Shown here one piece after another: positions 1 through 8,850 of a DNA stretch of 64,000 nt. The notes beneath the pieces were generated by a model. That model ran no database searches. It was given only the letters and a program-made list of their open reading frames with translations, and was not told the DNA's origin. Each line of letters begins with the position of its first letter. Positions within the stretch are counted from its first letter, which is position 1. This DNA comes from Streptomyces kronopolitis (GTDB lineage: Bacteria > Actinomycetota > Actinomycetes > Streptomycetales > Streptomycetaceae): NCBI RefSeq assembly GCF_014646275.1, contig NZ_BMND01000002.1:124001-188000 (forward strand), written 5' to 3'. The position numbers and the translations under genes are program-made.

Positions 1-1834
1 CCCCGAGCAACTCCTCGACACCGTACGGGAGATCATCCACACCCGGACCGGCTACCCGCGCGAGATGCTGGACGCCGGGCTCGACCTGGAGGCCGACCTC
101 TCGGTGGACTCCATCAAGCGGGTGGAGATCATTGGTGCGCTGGCCGACCGGATCGGACTCCCGCAGGACGCCGACGGGGCCACCGAGTCGGCGGTGGAGC
201 AACTCGCCCGGGTCAAGACCATCAGCGGCATCGTCGACTGGATCGCGGCCGCCCGCCCCGAGCCCGCACCGGCCCCCTCCGCACCGGCCCCCGCTCCCGC
301 CGCCCCCGCACCGCTGACCCCCGGCCCGGCCGGACCGGACGAACCCGGCGGCGGCCCGGGCCCGTTGCCCCCGACCCGCTCCCTCGTCCGGGCCGTCCCC
401 CTCGGCCCGCCCGCCGGCCGCCCGCCCGCCGAGGTCGTGGCCGGGCTCGACTTCGCCGTGGTCGAGGACGGCCAAGGGGTGGCGGTGGCGCTCACCGCCC
501 TCCTGGAGAGCCACGGCGCACGGGTGCGCACCGTCCCCGCCGAGCGGCTGGCCGCGCTCATCGCCGACGGGGTGGACGGGGTCGTGGACCTCAGCGCGCT
601 GCGGGCGGGCCGCGGGGCCGTGCTGCCCGGCCGGTTCGCCGCCCTGCGCGGCGCGCTGACCGGCGGCTGTGGCCGGCTGCTGCTGGCCACCGCGGCCGGC
701 GGCACCTTCGGCCTGGACGCCGCCGGGGACCTCCCCGACCCGCTGCCCGGCGCCGGGCTGCGCGGCTTCGCCCGCACCGCCGCCCTCGAATACCCCGACA
801 CCCTGATCCGCGCCGTGGACCTCGACCCCAAGGACCGCCCCGAACGGATCGCCGCCCACCTCCTCGCCGAACTGTGCGCCCCCGGCGAGCCGGCCGTCGT
901 CGGCCACGCCCGGGGCACGCGCACCACCCTGCGCACGGTGGCCGCACCGCTGCCCCGCGACCGCGCCGCCACCGGCCGGCCGCCGCTCGGCCCCGGCTCG
1001 GTGGTGCTGCTGACCGGCGGCGCCCGCGGGATCACCGCCCGTACGGCCCTCGCCCTGGCCCGCGCGCACGGCTGCCACATCGAACTCCTGGGCCGCACCC
1101 CCCTGGAGGCCACCCCCGAGGACCCCGCGCTCGCGCACGCCCACGACCGGATCGCGCTGCGCGCCGCGCTGATCGCCCAGGGCCTGCGCCGGCCCGCCGA
1201 GATCGAGGCAGCGGCCGGCCGGGTGCTGGCCCGCCGCGAGATCGCCGCCACCCTCGCCGCGCTGGAGCCGCTCGCCGCCTCCGTGCGCTACCACGCCGCC
1301 GATGTCACCGACGAGGGCGCCGTACGCGCCGTGGTGGACGACATCCGGGCCCGGCACGGCCGTCTCGACGGGATCGTGCACGGCGCCGGCACCCTGGAGG
1401 ACAAGCTGCTGCGGGACAAGGATCCGGCGTCCTTCGCCCGGGTCTTCGCCACCAAGGTGGACGGTGCCCGGCACCTGCTGTCGGCGGCCGGCGACGACAC
1501 CGGGTTCCTGGTCCTCTTCGGCAGCGTCGCCGGGGTCTTCGGCAACCGCGGCCAGGCCGACTACGCCGCCGCCAACGACGCCCTGGACACCCTCGCCGGA
1601 GCCTGGTCGGCCCGGGCGCCCGGCCGCGTCCTCGCCGTCGACTGGGGCCCCTGGGCCGCGACCGGCGGCGGCATGGTCACCGAGGAACTGGAACGCGCCT
1701 ACGCCCGCCGCGGCATCGCGCTCCTGGACCCCGACGCCGCGGCCGCCGCCCTCCTGGACGAACTGGCCCGGGGCACCGCGGCCCAGGTCGTGCTGGCGGC
1801 GCAGGCCGACGGCGGGGCGGCGGACGATGAGTGA
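1..1834 (+). CDS. Pfa-type iterative polyketide/lipid synthase, C-terminal part (ACP-KR), truncated by window edge
   Basis: The frame is already open at base 2, so the gene begins upstream. The visible part starts inside an acyl carrier protein domain of the polyunsaturated-fatty-acid-synthase kind. It has the signature GYPxxMLD...DLEADLSVDSIKRVEI, with the phosphopantetheine serine at codon 110-112. A Pro/Ala linker follows (about 250-400), then a structural half-domain and a ketoreductase. The reductase has the NADPH loop VLLTGGARGI (near 1010), a long charged insertion typical of PfaA/HglC reductases, and the catalytic FGSVAG...QADYAAAND pair (about 1520-1580). In known families the missing N-terminus would be KS-AT and perhaps more ACPs. 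The stop overlaps the next start by 8 bp, so the two synthases are probably translated together. The family call is firm; the lipid product is unknown. Confidence 0.85.
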   Translation, partial: PEQLLDTVREIIHTRTGYPREMLDAGLDLEADLSVDSIKRVEIIGALADRIGLPQDADGATESAVEQLARVKTISGIVDWIAAARPEPAPAPSAPAPAPAAPAPLTPGPAGPDEPGGGPGPLPPTRSLVRAVPLGPPAGRPPAEVVAGLDFAVVEDGQGVAVALTALLESHGARVRTVPAERLAALIADGVDGVVDLSALRAGRGAVLPGRFAALRGALTGGCGRLLLATAAGGTFGLDAAGDLPDPLPGAGLRGFARTAALEYPDTLIRAVDLDPKDRPERIAAHLLAELCAPGEPAVVGHARGTRTTLRTVAAPLPRDRAATGRPPLGPGSVVLLTGGARGITARTALALARAHGCHIELLGRTPLEATPEDPALAHAHDRIALRAALIAQGLRRPAEIEAAAGRVLARREIAATLAALEPLAASVRYHAADVTDEGAVRAVVDDIRARHGRLDGIVHGAGTLEDKLLRDKDPASFARVFATKVDGARHLLSAAGDDTGFLVLFGSVAGVFGNRGQADYAAANDALDTLAGAWSARAPGRVLAVDWGPWAATGGGMVTEELERAYARRGIALLDPDAAAAALLDELARGTAAQVVLAAQADGGAADDE

Positions 1835-4800
1835 GGCGGCGGCACGGCCCGGTGGGGCAGGGCCTGCCGGGCCCCGGCCCGCGGATGCCGCGATCGTCGG
1901 CATGGGGGCGCTCTTCCCGGGCGCCGGCGACCTCGCCGCCTACTGGCGCAACCTGGTGGCCGGCACCGACTGCCTCACCGAGGTGCCGCCCGGCCGCTGG
2001 GACCCGGACGTCTACTACGACCCCCGGGGCGCCGAGGGCCCCGTCCGCAGCGACCGCTTCTACTGCCGGCGCGGCGGCTTCCTCGACGAGCACGCGTTCG
2101 TCGACCCCACCCGCTTCGGCATCATGCCCGCCGCCGTCCCGGGAGCCGAGCCCGACCAACTGCTCGCCCTGCGGGTCATCGCCGACGCCATCGCCGACGC
2201 GGGCGGCCAGGAGCGGCTGCCCGCCGACCGCTCGCGGATCGGCGTCATCCTGGGCCGCGGCGGCTACATGGGGGTCGCCACCGCCCGCCTCGACCAGCGC
2301 GTCCGCACCGCCCACCAGCTCGCCGCCACGCTGCGCGAACTCGCCCCGGAACTGGGCGAGGAGAAGATCTCGGCCGTCCGGGAGGCCTTTCAGGCGGGCC
2401 TCGGCCCCGAGGCGCCCGAGGCCTCCATCGGCCTGGTTCCCAGCTTCACCGCAGCCCGCACCGCCAACCGGCTGGACTTCCGCGGCCCCGCCTACACCCT
2501 CGACGCGGCCTGCGCCTCCTCCCTGCTGGCCGTGGGCCAGGCCGTCGACCTGCTGGCGGCCGGCCGCTGCGACCTCGTGGTCGCCGGCGCCGTGCACCAC
2601 TGTCATATCGCCACCCTGTGGAGCGTCTTCACCCAGCTGCGCGCGCTCAGCCCCAGCCAGCACATCCGCCCCTTCGACCGCCGGGCCGACGGGACCCTGC
2701 TCTCCGAGGGCACCGGCGTCGTGCTCCTCAAGCGGCTGGCCGACGCCGAGCGCGACGGGGACCGGATCTACGCGGTGATCCGCGGGGTGGGCGTGGCCGG
2801 GGACGGGCGCAGCTCCAGCCTGATGAGCCCGCAGGTCGAGGGCCAGGTGCAGGCGCTCCAACAGGCGTGGCACGGCGCGGGCCTCGACCCGCTGGCCCCC
2901 GGCGCGCTCGGGCTGCTGGAGGCGCACGGCACCGGTACCCCGGTGGGCGACCGCACCGAACTCGCCACCCTGGCAAGGGTGTTCGGCGCTCCCGGGGCGG
3001 GCCGGGCGCCGGTCGGCCTGGGCTCGGTGAAGTCGACCCTCGGCCACACCATGCAGGCCGCCGGCATCGCCGGCCTGATCAAGGCCGCCCTCGCCGTCCA
3101 CCACCGCACCCTGCCGCCGACACCGCACCTCGACGAGCCGCACGAGGACCTGGCGCGCACCCGGATGCGCCCGGTCGCCGCGGCCGAACCCTGGGACGCC
3201 GGACGGCAGCCGCTGCGGGCGGGCGTCAACGCCTTCGGCTTCGGCGGGATCAATGCGCACGCCGTATTGGAGGAGGCACCGGGACGGCTCCGCCCCGACG
3301 CACCGCCCGTACGCCGCGGCTCCCCGCTGCGGACCACGGAACCCGAGCGCACCTTCTGGCTCACCGCGGACACCCCCGCCGAACTCGCCGAGGAACTGCG
3401 CAAGGCGGGGGACCGGGGCGCGGACACCGGCGTGCCCGCCCACCACCGCCCCTGCCGGCTCGCCCTGCCCGACCCCACCCCGCAGCGCCGCGCCCTGGCC
3501 GCCAAGATCGTGGCGCGCGCACTGCCATGGCGCGGCCGCGGCGAGGTGTGGTTCACCCCGGCGCCGTTCTTCGGGCCGTACGCCCCGGAGCCGGGAGCGC
3601 GGCTCGCGTTCCTCTTCCCGGGGCTGGAGGCGGAGCTGCCGCCCCCGGTGGACGACATCGCCGACCTGCTGGACCTGCCCCGCCCCCACGTCACCGGCGG
3701 CGAGGGACTGGTCGAGCGGGCCGTCGACACCCTCACCACCGGGCGGCTGCTCGCCCGCGCGCTGCGCGAGTTGGGCATCGCCCCCGACCTGCTGGCCGGC
3801 CACAGCCTCGGCGAATGGACCGCGATGGTGGTCGCCGGCATGTACCCGCCGCACGCCGTCGACGCCTTCCTCGGCTCGCTGCGGCCCACCTCCCTCGCCG
3901 TGCCGGACCTGGTCTACGCGGCCCTGGGCTGCGGCGCCGCACAGGCCGCCGAGGCGCTGACCGGACTCGACCGGGTCGCGGTCAGCCATGACAACTGCCC
4001 GCACCAGTCGGTGATCTGCGGGGACTCCGGGCAACTGGCCGAGGCCGCCCGCCGCCTGGCCGCGCAGGGCGTCCGGGCCCAGGAGATGCCCTTCCGCTCC
4101 GGCTTCCACACGCCGATGTGGGCGCCCTACCTCGACCAGGTGGGCGCCGCCTTCGACGCCCTGCCGCAACGCGACCCGCAGCTGCCCGTGTGGTCGGCCA
4201 CCAGCGTCGCGGCCTTTCCCGAAGAGCCCTCCGCGGTACGCCGGCTGGTGCTGCGCCACCTGCTGGAGCCGGTCCGCTTCCAGGAGCTGACCCGGCGGCT
4301 GTACGAGACGGGGGTGCGCGCCTTCGTCCAGGTCGGCGCCGGCAGCCTCACCGGGTTCGTGGCCGACACCCTCCACGGGCAGGACCACCTCGCGGTGGCG
4401 GCGGCCGGCTCCCGCGACGGCGGAACGGCCCCGCTGCGCCGGCTGGCCGCCGCCCTGTGGGCCGAGGGGCTCAGCCCGCGCTGGGACCGGCTCGCGGGCC
4501 CCGCCGGCGCCGCCCCGCCCGCGGCGTCCGCCACCCGCCCGGAGCCCGCCATCGGCTCGGCGGCCTCCGGCCCGCAGGTCCGACTCGACCTCGGCTCACC
4601 GCTCGTCCGCCTGGACGCCACCGCGGGCCTGACGGGACTCCTCGCGCCCGCGGGCCCACCCCCACCCCCGAACCCACCCCCCGCCCCCTCCCCCGAAGGG
4701 GGAGGAGGGGGAGGGGGCGGGGGAGCGCTGCCGCCCCCCGGCCCGCCCGCCGCCGCACCCGTCCAACAGGCCCTGGACGCACTCCTCGCCGAGACCCGCG

Positions 4801-6488
4801 CCGCCACCCGCACCGTGGCGGCAGCGGCCGCCGCATCCGCCACCCAGGCCGCGTCCGCCACCCACGCCACGTCCGCCACCCACGCCACCCCCGCGCCGCC
4901 CGCCCACCCGGCCGCGCCGCCCGGCGCCCCCCGCCGCACCGTCCGCCACCTCTCCCTCGACACCCTCCCGTACGTCCGCGACCACTGCGTCTACCTCCAG
5001 CCCGACGACTGGCCCGAGCCCGCCGACCGCTTCCCCGTCGTGCCGATGACCACCCTGCTCGAACTGGCGGCCGAGGAGGCCCGGCTCCTCGCCCCCGGGC
5101 AGACCGTCACCGGCTACTCCGACGTACGGGCCCTGCGCTGGCTGCCCGTCGCCCCGCCCGTCGACCTGCCCGTCACCGCCACCCCCGCCGGCGACGGCCG
5201 GATACGGGTCGACCTCGGCGACTACGCCACCGTCACCGTCCACCTCGCGGCACACCACCCGGCCCCGCCGCCCCCCGACCCCTCGCCGCTGACCTCCGGC
5301 GGGCCCGCGCCGGTCAGCGCGGCCGCGCTCTACCGGGACCGCTGGATGTTCCACGGCCCGGAGTTCGCCGGCGTCCACGAGGTCGCCACGCTCGCCGCCG
5401 ACGGCATCCGCGGCACGCTGCGCGCCCTGCCCGCACCCGGCGCCCTCCTGGACGCCGCGGGCCAACTCCTGGGCCACTGGATGCAGTGCAAGCTCTCCGG
5501 CGACCGGCTGGTCTTCCCCGCCACCCTGGAGCGGATACGGCTGCACGGGCCCCCGCCCCCCGCGGGCGCCCTGCTGGCGGCGACCGCCCGGATCCGCGCG
5601 GTACGGCCCGGTACGGTCCGCGGCGACGTCGAACTGTGCCGCGCCGACGGCACCGTCTGGGCGCGGCTGGAGGGCTGGACGTACCGGCGCTTCGGTGCCG
5701 ACGAGCGGGTGTGGCCGATGAAGTTTACCCCGGAGGTGTGCGGCATCGGCGAGGCCCGGCCGGGCGGCTGGTGCCTGGCCCGGCGCCGCTGGTCGGACCC
5801 GGCCTCGCAGGAACTGGTCATGCGCCGCTATCTGGGCGCGGCCGAACGCGCACGCTACGAGGGCCGCGCGCCGCACACCCGCACGGCGTGGCTGCTGGGC
5901 CGGATCGCGGCCAAGGACGCGGTCCGCGAACTGCTGTGGGCGGAGGGCGCCGGTCCGGTCTTCCCGGCCGAGGTCGCCGTCGTCGACGACGACCACGGCC
6001 GCCCGCGCCCCGACGGCCCGCTCACCCGCGGCATCCACCTCTCGCTCGCCCACACGGACCGGCTCGCCGTCGCCCTCGCCCACCGGACCGGCCCCGTCGG
6101 GGTCGCCGTCGAGACCGTCTCCGAGGATCCGCGCGCCCTCGAACGGATCGCCCTCACCCCGGCCGAACGCCGCCTGGCGGACGGCCTCCACGCCCGCGAC
6201 GCCGACGGCGGCCGGGCCCACTGGCCCACCGCGCTGTGGTGCGCGAAACAGGCCGCGGCGAAGGCGGCGGGCACCGGCCTCGGCGACCGCCCGCAGGCCT
6301 GGGCCGTGACGCCCGCGACGGGCGGCGCCCTGTGGGTGACCGCCCCGGACGGCCACCGCCACCTCGTCCACCTCGACTCCGTGCACGACCCGTCCGCACG
6401 CCATGTCGTCGCCTGGACCGGGCCGCGGCCCGCGGACCGTACCGGCGCCGGCACCCCCACATCCCCGGAGGTCATCCATGGCAGCTGA
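1827..6488 (+). CDS. Multidomain lipid/polyketide synthase KS-AT-DH with C-terminal phosphopantetheinyl transferase-like domain
   Basis: 1553 residues. ATG 1827 is chosen because it overlaps the upstream stop and sits just before the KS. The ketosynthase (about 20-450) has an intact triad: C229 in DAACASS, H367 in EAHGTGT and H407 in TLGHT. The acyltransferase has S660 in GHSLGEW and H761 in GFHTP. A long Pro/Gly/Ala linker (about 890-1035) includes a dispersed repeat read in frame. A double-hotdog dehydratase follows, with H1053 in RDHC and D1209 in DAAGQ. The last 250 residues resemble an Sfp-type phosphopantetheinyl transferase (GVAVE at 1425-1429, WCAKQAAAK from 1471). Two acidic residues expected there are Ala1427 and Gln1475. 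The layout is that of Pfa/HglE-type secondary lipid synthases. It should extend and dehydrate chains carried on the ACPs encoded on either side. Confidence 0.9.
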   Translation: MSEAAARPGGAGPAGPRPADAAIVGMGALFPGAGDLAAYWRNLVAGTDCLTEVPPGRWDPDVYYDPRGAEGPVRSDRFYCRRGGFLDEHAFVDPTRFGIMPAAVPGAEPDQLLALRVIADAIADAGGQERLPADRSRIGVILGRGGYMGVATARLDQRVRTAHQLAATLRELAPELGEEKISAVREAFQAGLGPEAPEASIGLVPSFTAARTANRLDFRGPAYTLDAACASSLLAVGQAVDLLAAGRCDLVVAGAVHHCHIATLWSVFTQLRALSPSQHIRPFDRRADGTLLSEGTGVVLLKRLADAERDGDRIYAVIRGVGVAGDGRSSSLMSPQVEGQVQALQQAWHGAGLDPLAPGALGLLEAHGTGTPVGDRTELATLARVFGAPGAGRAPVGLGSVKSTLGHTMQAAGIAGLIKAALAVHHRTLPPTPHLDEPHEDLARTRMRPVAAAEPWDAGRQPLRAGVNAFGFGGINAHAVLEEAPGRLRPDAPPVRRGSPLRTTEPERTFWLTADTPAELAEELRKAGDRGADTGVPAHHRPCRLALPDPTPQRRALAAKIVARALPWRGRGEVWFTPAPFFGPYAPEPGARLAFLFPGLEAELPPPVDDIADLLDLPRPHVTGGEGLVERAVDTLTTGRLLARALRELGIAPDLLAGHSLGEWTAMVVAGMYPPHAVDAFLGSLRPTSLAVPDLVYAALGCGAAQAAEALTGLDRVAVSHDNCPHQSVICGDSGQLAEAARRLAAQGVRAQEMPFRSGFHTPMWAPYLDQVGAAFDALPQRDPQLPVWSATSVAAFPEEPSAVRRLVLRHLLEPVRFQELTRRLYETGVRAFVQVGAGSLTGFVADTLHGQDHLAVAAAGSRDGGTAPLRRLAAALWAEGLSPRWDRLAGPAGAAPPAASATRPEPAIGSAASGPQVRLDLGSPLVRLDATAGLTGLLAPAGPPPPPNPPPAPSPEGGGGGGGGGALPPPGPPAAAPVQQALDALLAETRAATRTVAAAAAASATQAASATHATSATHATPAPPAHPAAPPGAPRRTVRHLSLDTLPYVRDHCVYLQPDDWPEPADRFPVVPMTTLLELAAEEARLLAPGQTVTGYSDVRALRWLPVAPPVDLPVTATPAGDGRIRVDLGDYATVTVHLAAHHPAPPPPDPSPLTSGGPAPVSAAALYRDRWMFHGPEFAGVHEVATLAADGIRGTLRALPAPGALLDAAGQLLGHWMQCKLSGDRLVFPATLERIRLHGPPPPAGALLAATARIRAVRPGTVRGDVELCRADGTVWARLEGWTYRRFGADERVWPMKFTPEVCGIGEARPGGWCLARRRWSDPASQELVMRRYLGAAERARYEGRAPHTRTAWLLGRIAAKDAVRELLWAEGAGPVFPAEVAVVDDDHGRPRPDGPLTRGIHLSLAHTDRLAVALAHRTGPVGVAVETVSEDPRALERIALTPAERRLADGLHARDADGGRAHWPTALWCAKQAAAKAAGTGLGDRPQAWAVTPATGGALWVTAPDGHRHLVHLDSVHDPSARHVVAWTGPRPADRTGAGTPTSPEVIHGS
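4659..4725 (+). repeat. 67-nt dispersed repeat, copy A, inside the PKS linker
   Basis: This stretch is identical over 67 nt to the reverse complement of 27587-27653. It contains an imperfect hairpin (CCTCCCCC-GAA-GGGGGAGG). Here it is translated in frame as a Pro-rich then Gly-rich run (residues 945-967 of the synthase), between the AT and DH domains. Confidence 0.9.
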
Positions 6489-6792
6489 GCCCCTCACCGC
6501 GCGCACCCGGACGATCGTGGACGAGATCACCGACATGCTGGTGAGCGTCGTCGGCGAGGAACTCCTCGTCGTCGGCGAGATCGGCCCCGCCACCACCTTC
6601 AACGACGATCTGGCCCTGGAGAGCATCGAGTTCGTCGCCCTGGCCGAGCTGCTCCAGGAGCGCTACGGCTCCGCGGTGGACTTCCTCGGCTTCCTCGCCG
6701 AGAAGGACATCGACCAGATCCTGGCCATGTCGGTGGGTGAACTCGCCGTCCACGTCGACCGGGTCACCGCCGGCCGGGCCTGCGCGAGCTGA
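6478..6792 (+). CDS. Stand-alone acyl carrier protein
   Basis: 104 residues. The start ATG lies 11 bp inside the end of the synthase gene and has GGAG 7 nt upstream. The fold is the usual four-helix carrier. The attachment site is S49 in DDLALESIEF, followed by an acidic helix. The sequence differs from the Pfa-type tandem ACP in the first gene, having LESIEF rather than VDSIKR. That suggests it carries a different intermediate, such as a starter unit or a chain handed to the hydrolase or glycosyltransferase. It would be loaded by a phosphopantetheinyl transferase, possibly the domain fused to the upstream synthase. The carrier identity is certain; its partner is inferred from position. Confidence 0.9.
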   Translation: MAAEPLTARTRTIVDEITDMLVSVVGEELLVVGEIGPATTFNDDLALESIEFVALAELLQERYGSAVDFLGFLAEKDIDQILAMSVGELAVHVDRVTAGRACAS

Positions 6793-6799
6793 GCGCGCC

Positions 6800-7591
6800 A
6801 TGGCCCACACCTCCGCAGGCGGGCTGCGCCTGCACACCCAGCGGCTGCCCGGACGCGGCGACGGCCCCACCGTGGTCTTCCTCCACGGACTGGTGATGGA
6901 CAACCTGTCGAGCTTCTACTGCACCCTCGCCGGCCCCGTCTCCCGCGCCGGCCACCCGGTGCTCCTCTACGACCAGCGCGGACACGGCCGCAGCGAACGG
7001 CCCCCGGACGGCTACGACCGGGACACCGCGCTGGCCGACCTCACCGCCCTGCTCGCCGCCCTCGGACTCGACCGCCGCCCGGTCCACCTGGTCGGCAACA
7101 GCTACGGCGGCGTGCTCGCCCTGCACACCGCGCTCCGCCGCCCCGACCTGGTCGCCTCGCTGGTACTGATCGACGCCCAGCTGACCGGCGACTGGGTGGC
7201 GGACATGACCGACACCCTCTCCGTCGCGGCCCTGGGCCTGGAGGACAGCCGGCTGCCCGAACAGCTCGCCGCGCTCGGGCGCCGTAAGGAGGCCCGGCTG
7301 GCGGCCGGGGCCGACGCCCTGCTCAACCGCACCACCCTGATCGAGGACCTCGCCGCGGCCACCGCCTTCACCGCCCGCGACTTCGCCCGCCTGGAGTGCC
7401 CGGTCCTCGCCGTCTACGGCGCGCACTCCGAACTCCTGCCCGGCGCACGGGAGCTGGCGCGCACCGCACCGGACTGCGAGCTGTGCGTGCTGCCGGGGGT
7501 GGGGCACACCGTGCTCAACGAGGCCACCGAAGGGCTGTGCGCCGCGCTGCTCGCCCGGCTGGGCGCCCGGGCCGGGGCGGTGGCCGGATGA
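6800..7591 (+). CDS. Alpha/beta hydrolase (thioesterase-like)
   Basis: 263 residues, starting 7 bp after the ACP stop. It has the oxyanion motif HGLVMDN near residue 33, the nucleophile elbow GNSYGG with S101, and a C-terminal GVGHT with H236. The acid is probably the Glu in GAHSEL rather than a clear Asp. There is no signal peptide, so it is cytoplasmic. In a lipid synthase operon the likely job is release of the acyl chain from the ACP, or transfer to a hydroxyl acceptor, but ordinary esterase activity cannot be excluded. Its stop overlaps the next start (ATGA), which indicates coupled translation. An unusual GTG or TTG start further upstream inside the ACP gene is possible but not needed. 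Confidence 0.85.
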   Translation: MAHTSAGGLRLHTQRLPGRGDGPTVVFLHGLVMDNLSSFYCTLAGPVSRAGHPVLLYDQRGHGRSERPPDGYDRDTALADLTALLAALGLDRRPVHLVGNSYGGVLALHTALRRPDLVASLVLIDAQLTGDWVADMTDTLSVAALGLEDSRLPEQLAALGRRKEARLAAGADALLNRTTLIEDLAAATAFTARDFARLECPVLAVYGAHSELLPGARELARTAPDCELCVLPGVGHTVLNEATEGLCAALLARLGARAGAVAG

Positions 7592-8850
7592 GAGTGCTCT
7601 TCGTGGTCCCGCCGCTGGCCGGGCACGTCAACCCCACCGTCGCCGTCGCCGCCGAACTCACCGCCCGCGGCCACCAGGTCGCCTGGACCGGACCCGCCGC
7701 CGCCCTGGAGCCGCTGCTCCCCGCGGGCGCCCTGCTGTACCCGGCGGGGGACCGGGGCGCGGCCGGGGGCCATGACGTCCTGCACGCGCGCTGGCGCGAT
7801 CTGCGGGGCGTCGCCGCGCTGCGGTTCCTGTGGGCGGACGTCCTCATCCCGCTGGCCCGCGCCATGCTGCCCGGCGTGCACGGCGCCGTCGCCGCGTTCC
7901 GGCCCGATGTGCTGGTCGCCGACCAACAGGCCCTCGCGGGGGCCGTGGTGGCGCGCAGATACGGCCTGCCCTGGGCGACCTCGGCGACCACGTCCGCGGA
8001 GTTCACCCGGCCGTTCGCCGGGGTCCCCAAGGTGGGGGAGTGGGTGGCGCAGAGCATCGCGGCGCTGCTCGCCGACTGCGGCGCCCCCGCCGGCTGGGAC
8101 CCGCGGTTCTCGCCCCACCTCGTCCTGGTCTTCTCCACCCCCGCCCTCATCGGCGCCGCCGGACCCGACCCGGCCGGCCCGGGCGCAGCGGAGGCGCCCG
8201 GATACCCGCCCCACTACGCCTTCGTCGGCCCCGCCTTCGGCGCCCGCCCGACGACCACCGGCTTTCCCTGGCACCGGCTGGATCCCGCCCGGCCGCGGGT
8301 GCTGGTCTCCCTGGGCACCCTCAACCGCGAGGCGGGCGCCCGCTTCTACCCCGCCGTGCTGCGCGCCGCGGACGCCCTCGCCGACCGGGCCCAGCTGATC
8401 CTCGCCGCCCCCGGCGACCTCGTCGGGGCCGTCCCGCCCCACCTGGTGCACCAGGAGTACGTCCCCCAGCTGCAATTACTGCCGCACTTGGACGCGGTGC
8501 TGTGCCACGGCGGCCACAACACCGTGTGCGAGGCCCTCGCATACGGGCTGCCGCTGGTGGTGGCGCCGGTCCGCGACGACCAGCCGATCGTCGCCCGCCA
8601 GGTCGCCGAGGCCGGCGCGGGCGTCCGGGTGCGCTTCGGCCGGGCCCGCGCCGACGAACTCCACCGGGCCCTGGCCGCCGTCCTCGACGACCCGGCGCAC
8701 CGCCGCGCGGCCCGCCGCATCCAGGCGTCCTTCGCCGCGGCGGGCGGCGCCCCCGCCGCCGCCGACCGCCTGGAGAAACTGCCGCACGGGCAGCGCCCGC
8801 AGCTGTCCCGCCGCGGCGCCGTCCGCACCGTGACCGAGAAGGGACCGTGA
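7588..8850 (+). CDS. GT1-family glycosyltransferase (macrolide/UGT type)
   Basis: 420 residues with a GT-B fold. The N-terminus is MRVLFVVPPLAGHVNP, with the GHxNP acceptor-site pattern seen in MGT-like enzymes. The C-terminal half has the nucleotide-sugar signature (CHGGHNTVCEAL, H307 to L317, followed by GLPLVVAPVRDDQPI). It starts within the stop of the hydrolase (ATGA) and ends within the start of the next gene (GTGA). It should transfer a sugar from an NDP-sugar to a small or lipid acceptor, most simply the product of the synthases upstream. Sugar identity cannot be read from the sequence. No deoxysugar biosynthesis genes are in the window, so a common cellular NDP-hexose is likely. Confidence 0.88.
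   Translation: MRVLFVVPPLAGHVNPTVAVAAELTARGHQVAWTGPAAALEPLLPAGALLYPAGDRGAAGGHDVLHARWRDLRGVAALRFLWADVLIPLARAMLPGVHGAVAAFRPDVLVADQQALAGAVVARRYGLPWATSATTSAEFTRPFAGVPKVGEWVAQSIAALLADCGAPAGWDPRFSPHLVLVFSTPALIGAAGPDPAGPGAAEAPGYPPHYAFVGPAFGARPTTTGFPWHRLDPARPRVLVSLGTLNREAGARFYPAVLRAADALADRAQLILAAPGDLVGAVPPHLVHQEYVPQLQLLPHLDAVLCHGGHNTVCEALAYGLPLVVAPVRDDQPIVARQVAEAGAGVRVRFGRARADELHRALAAVLDDPAHRRAARRIQASFAAAGGAPAAADRLEKLPHGQRPQLSRRGAVRTVTEKGP

Noticed and set aside
1677..4388. 903-codon open frame antisense to the KS-AT synthase
   Set aside because: High G+C removes stop codons in off frames. The translation has no recognisable domain, and the opposite strand carries intact KS and AT motifs.
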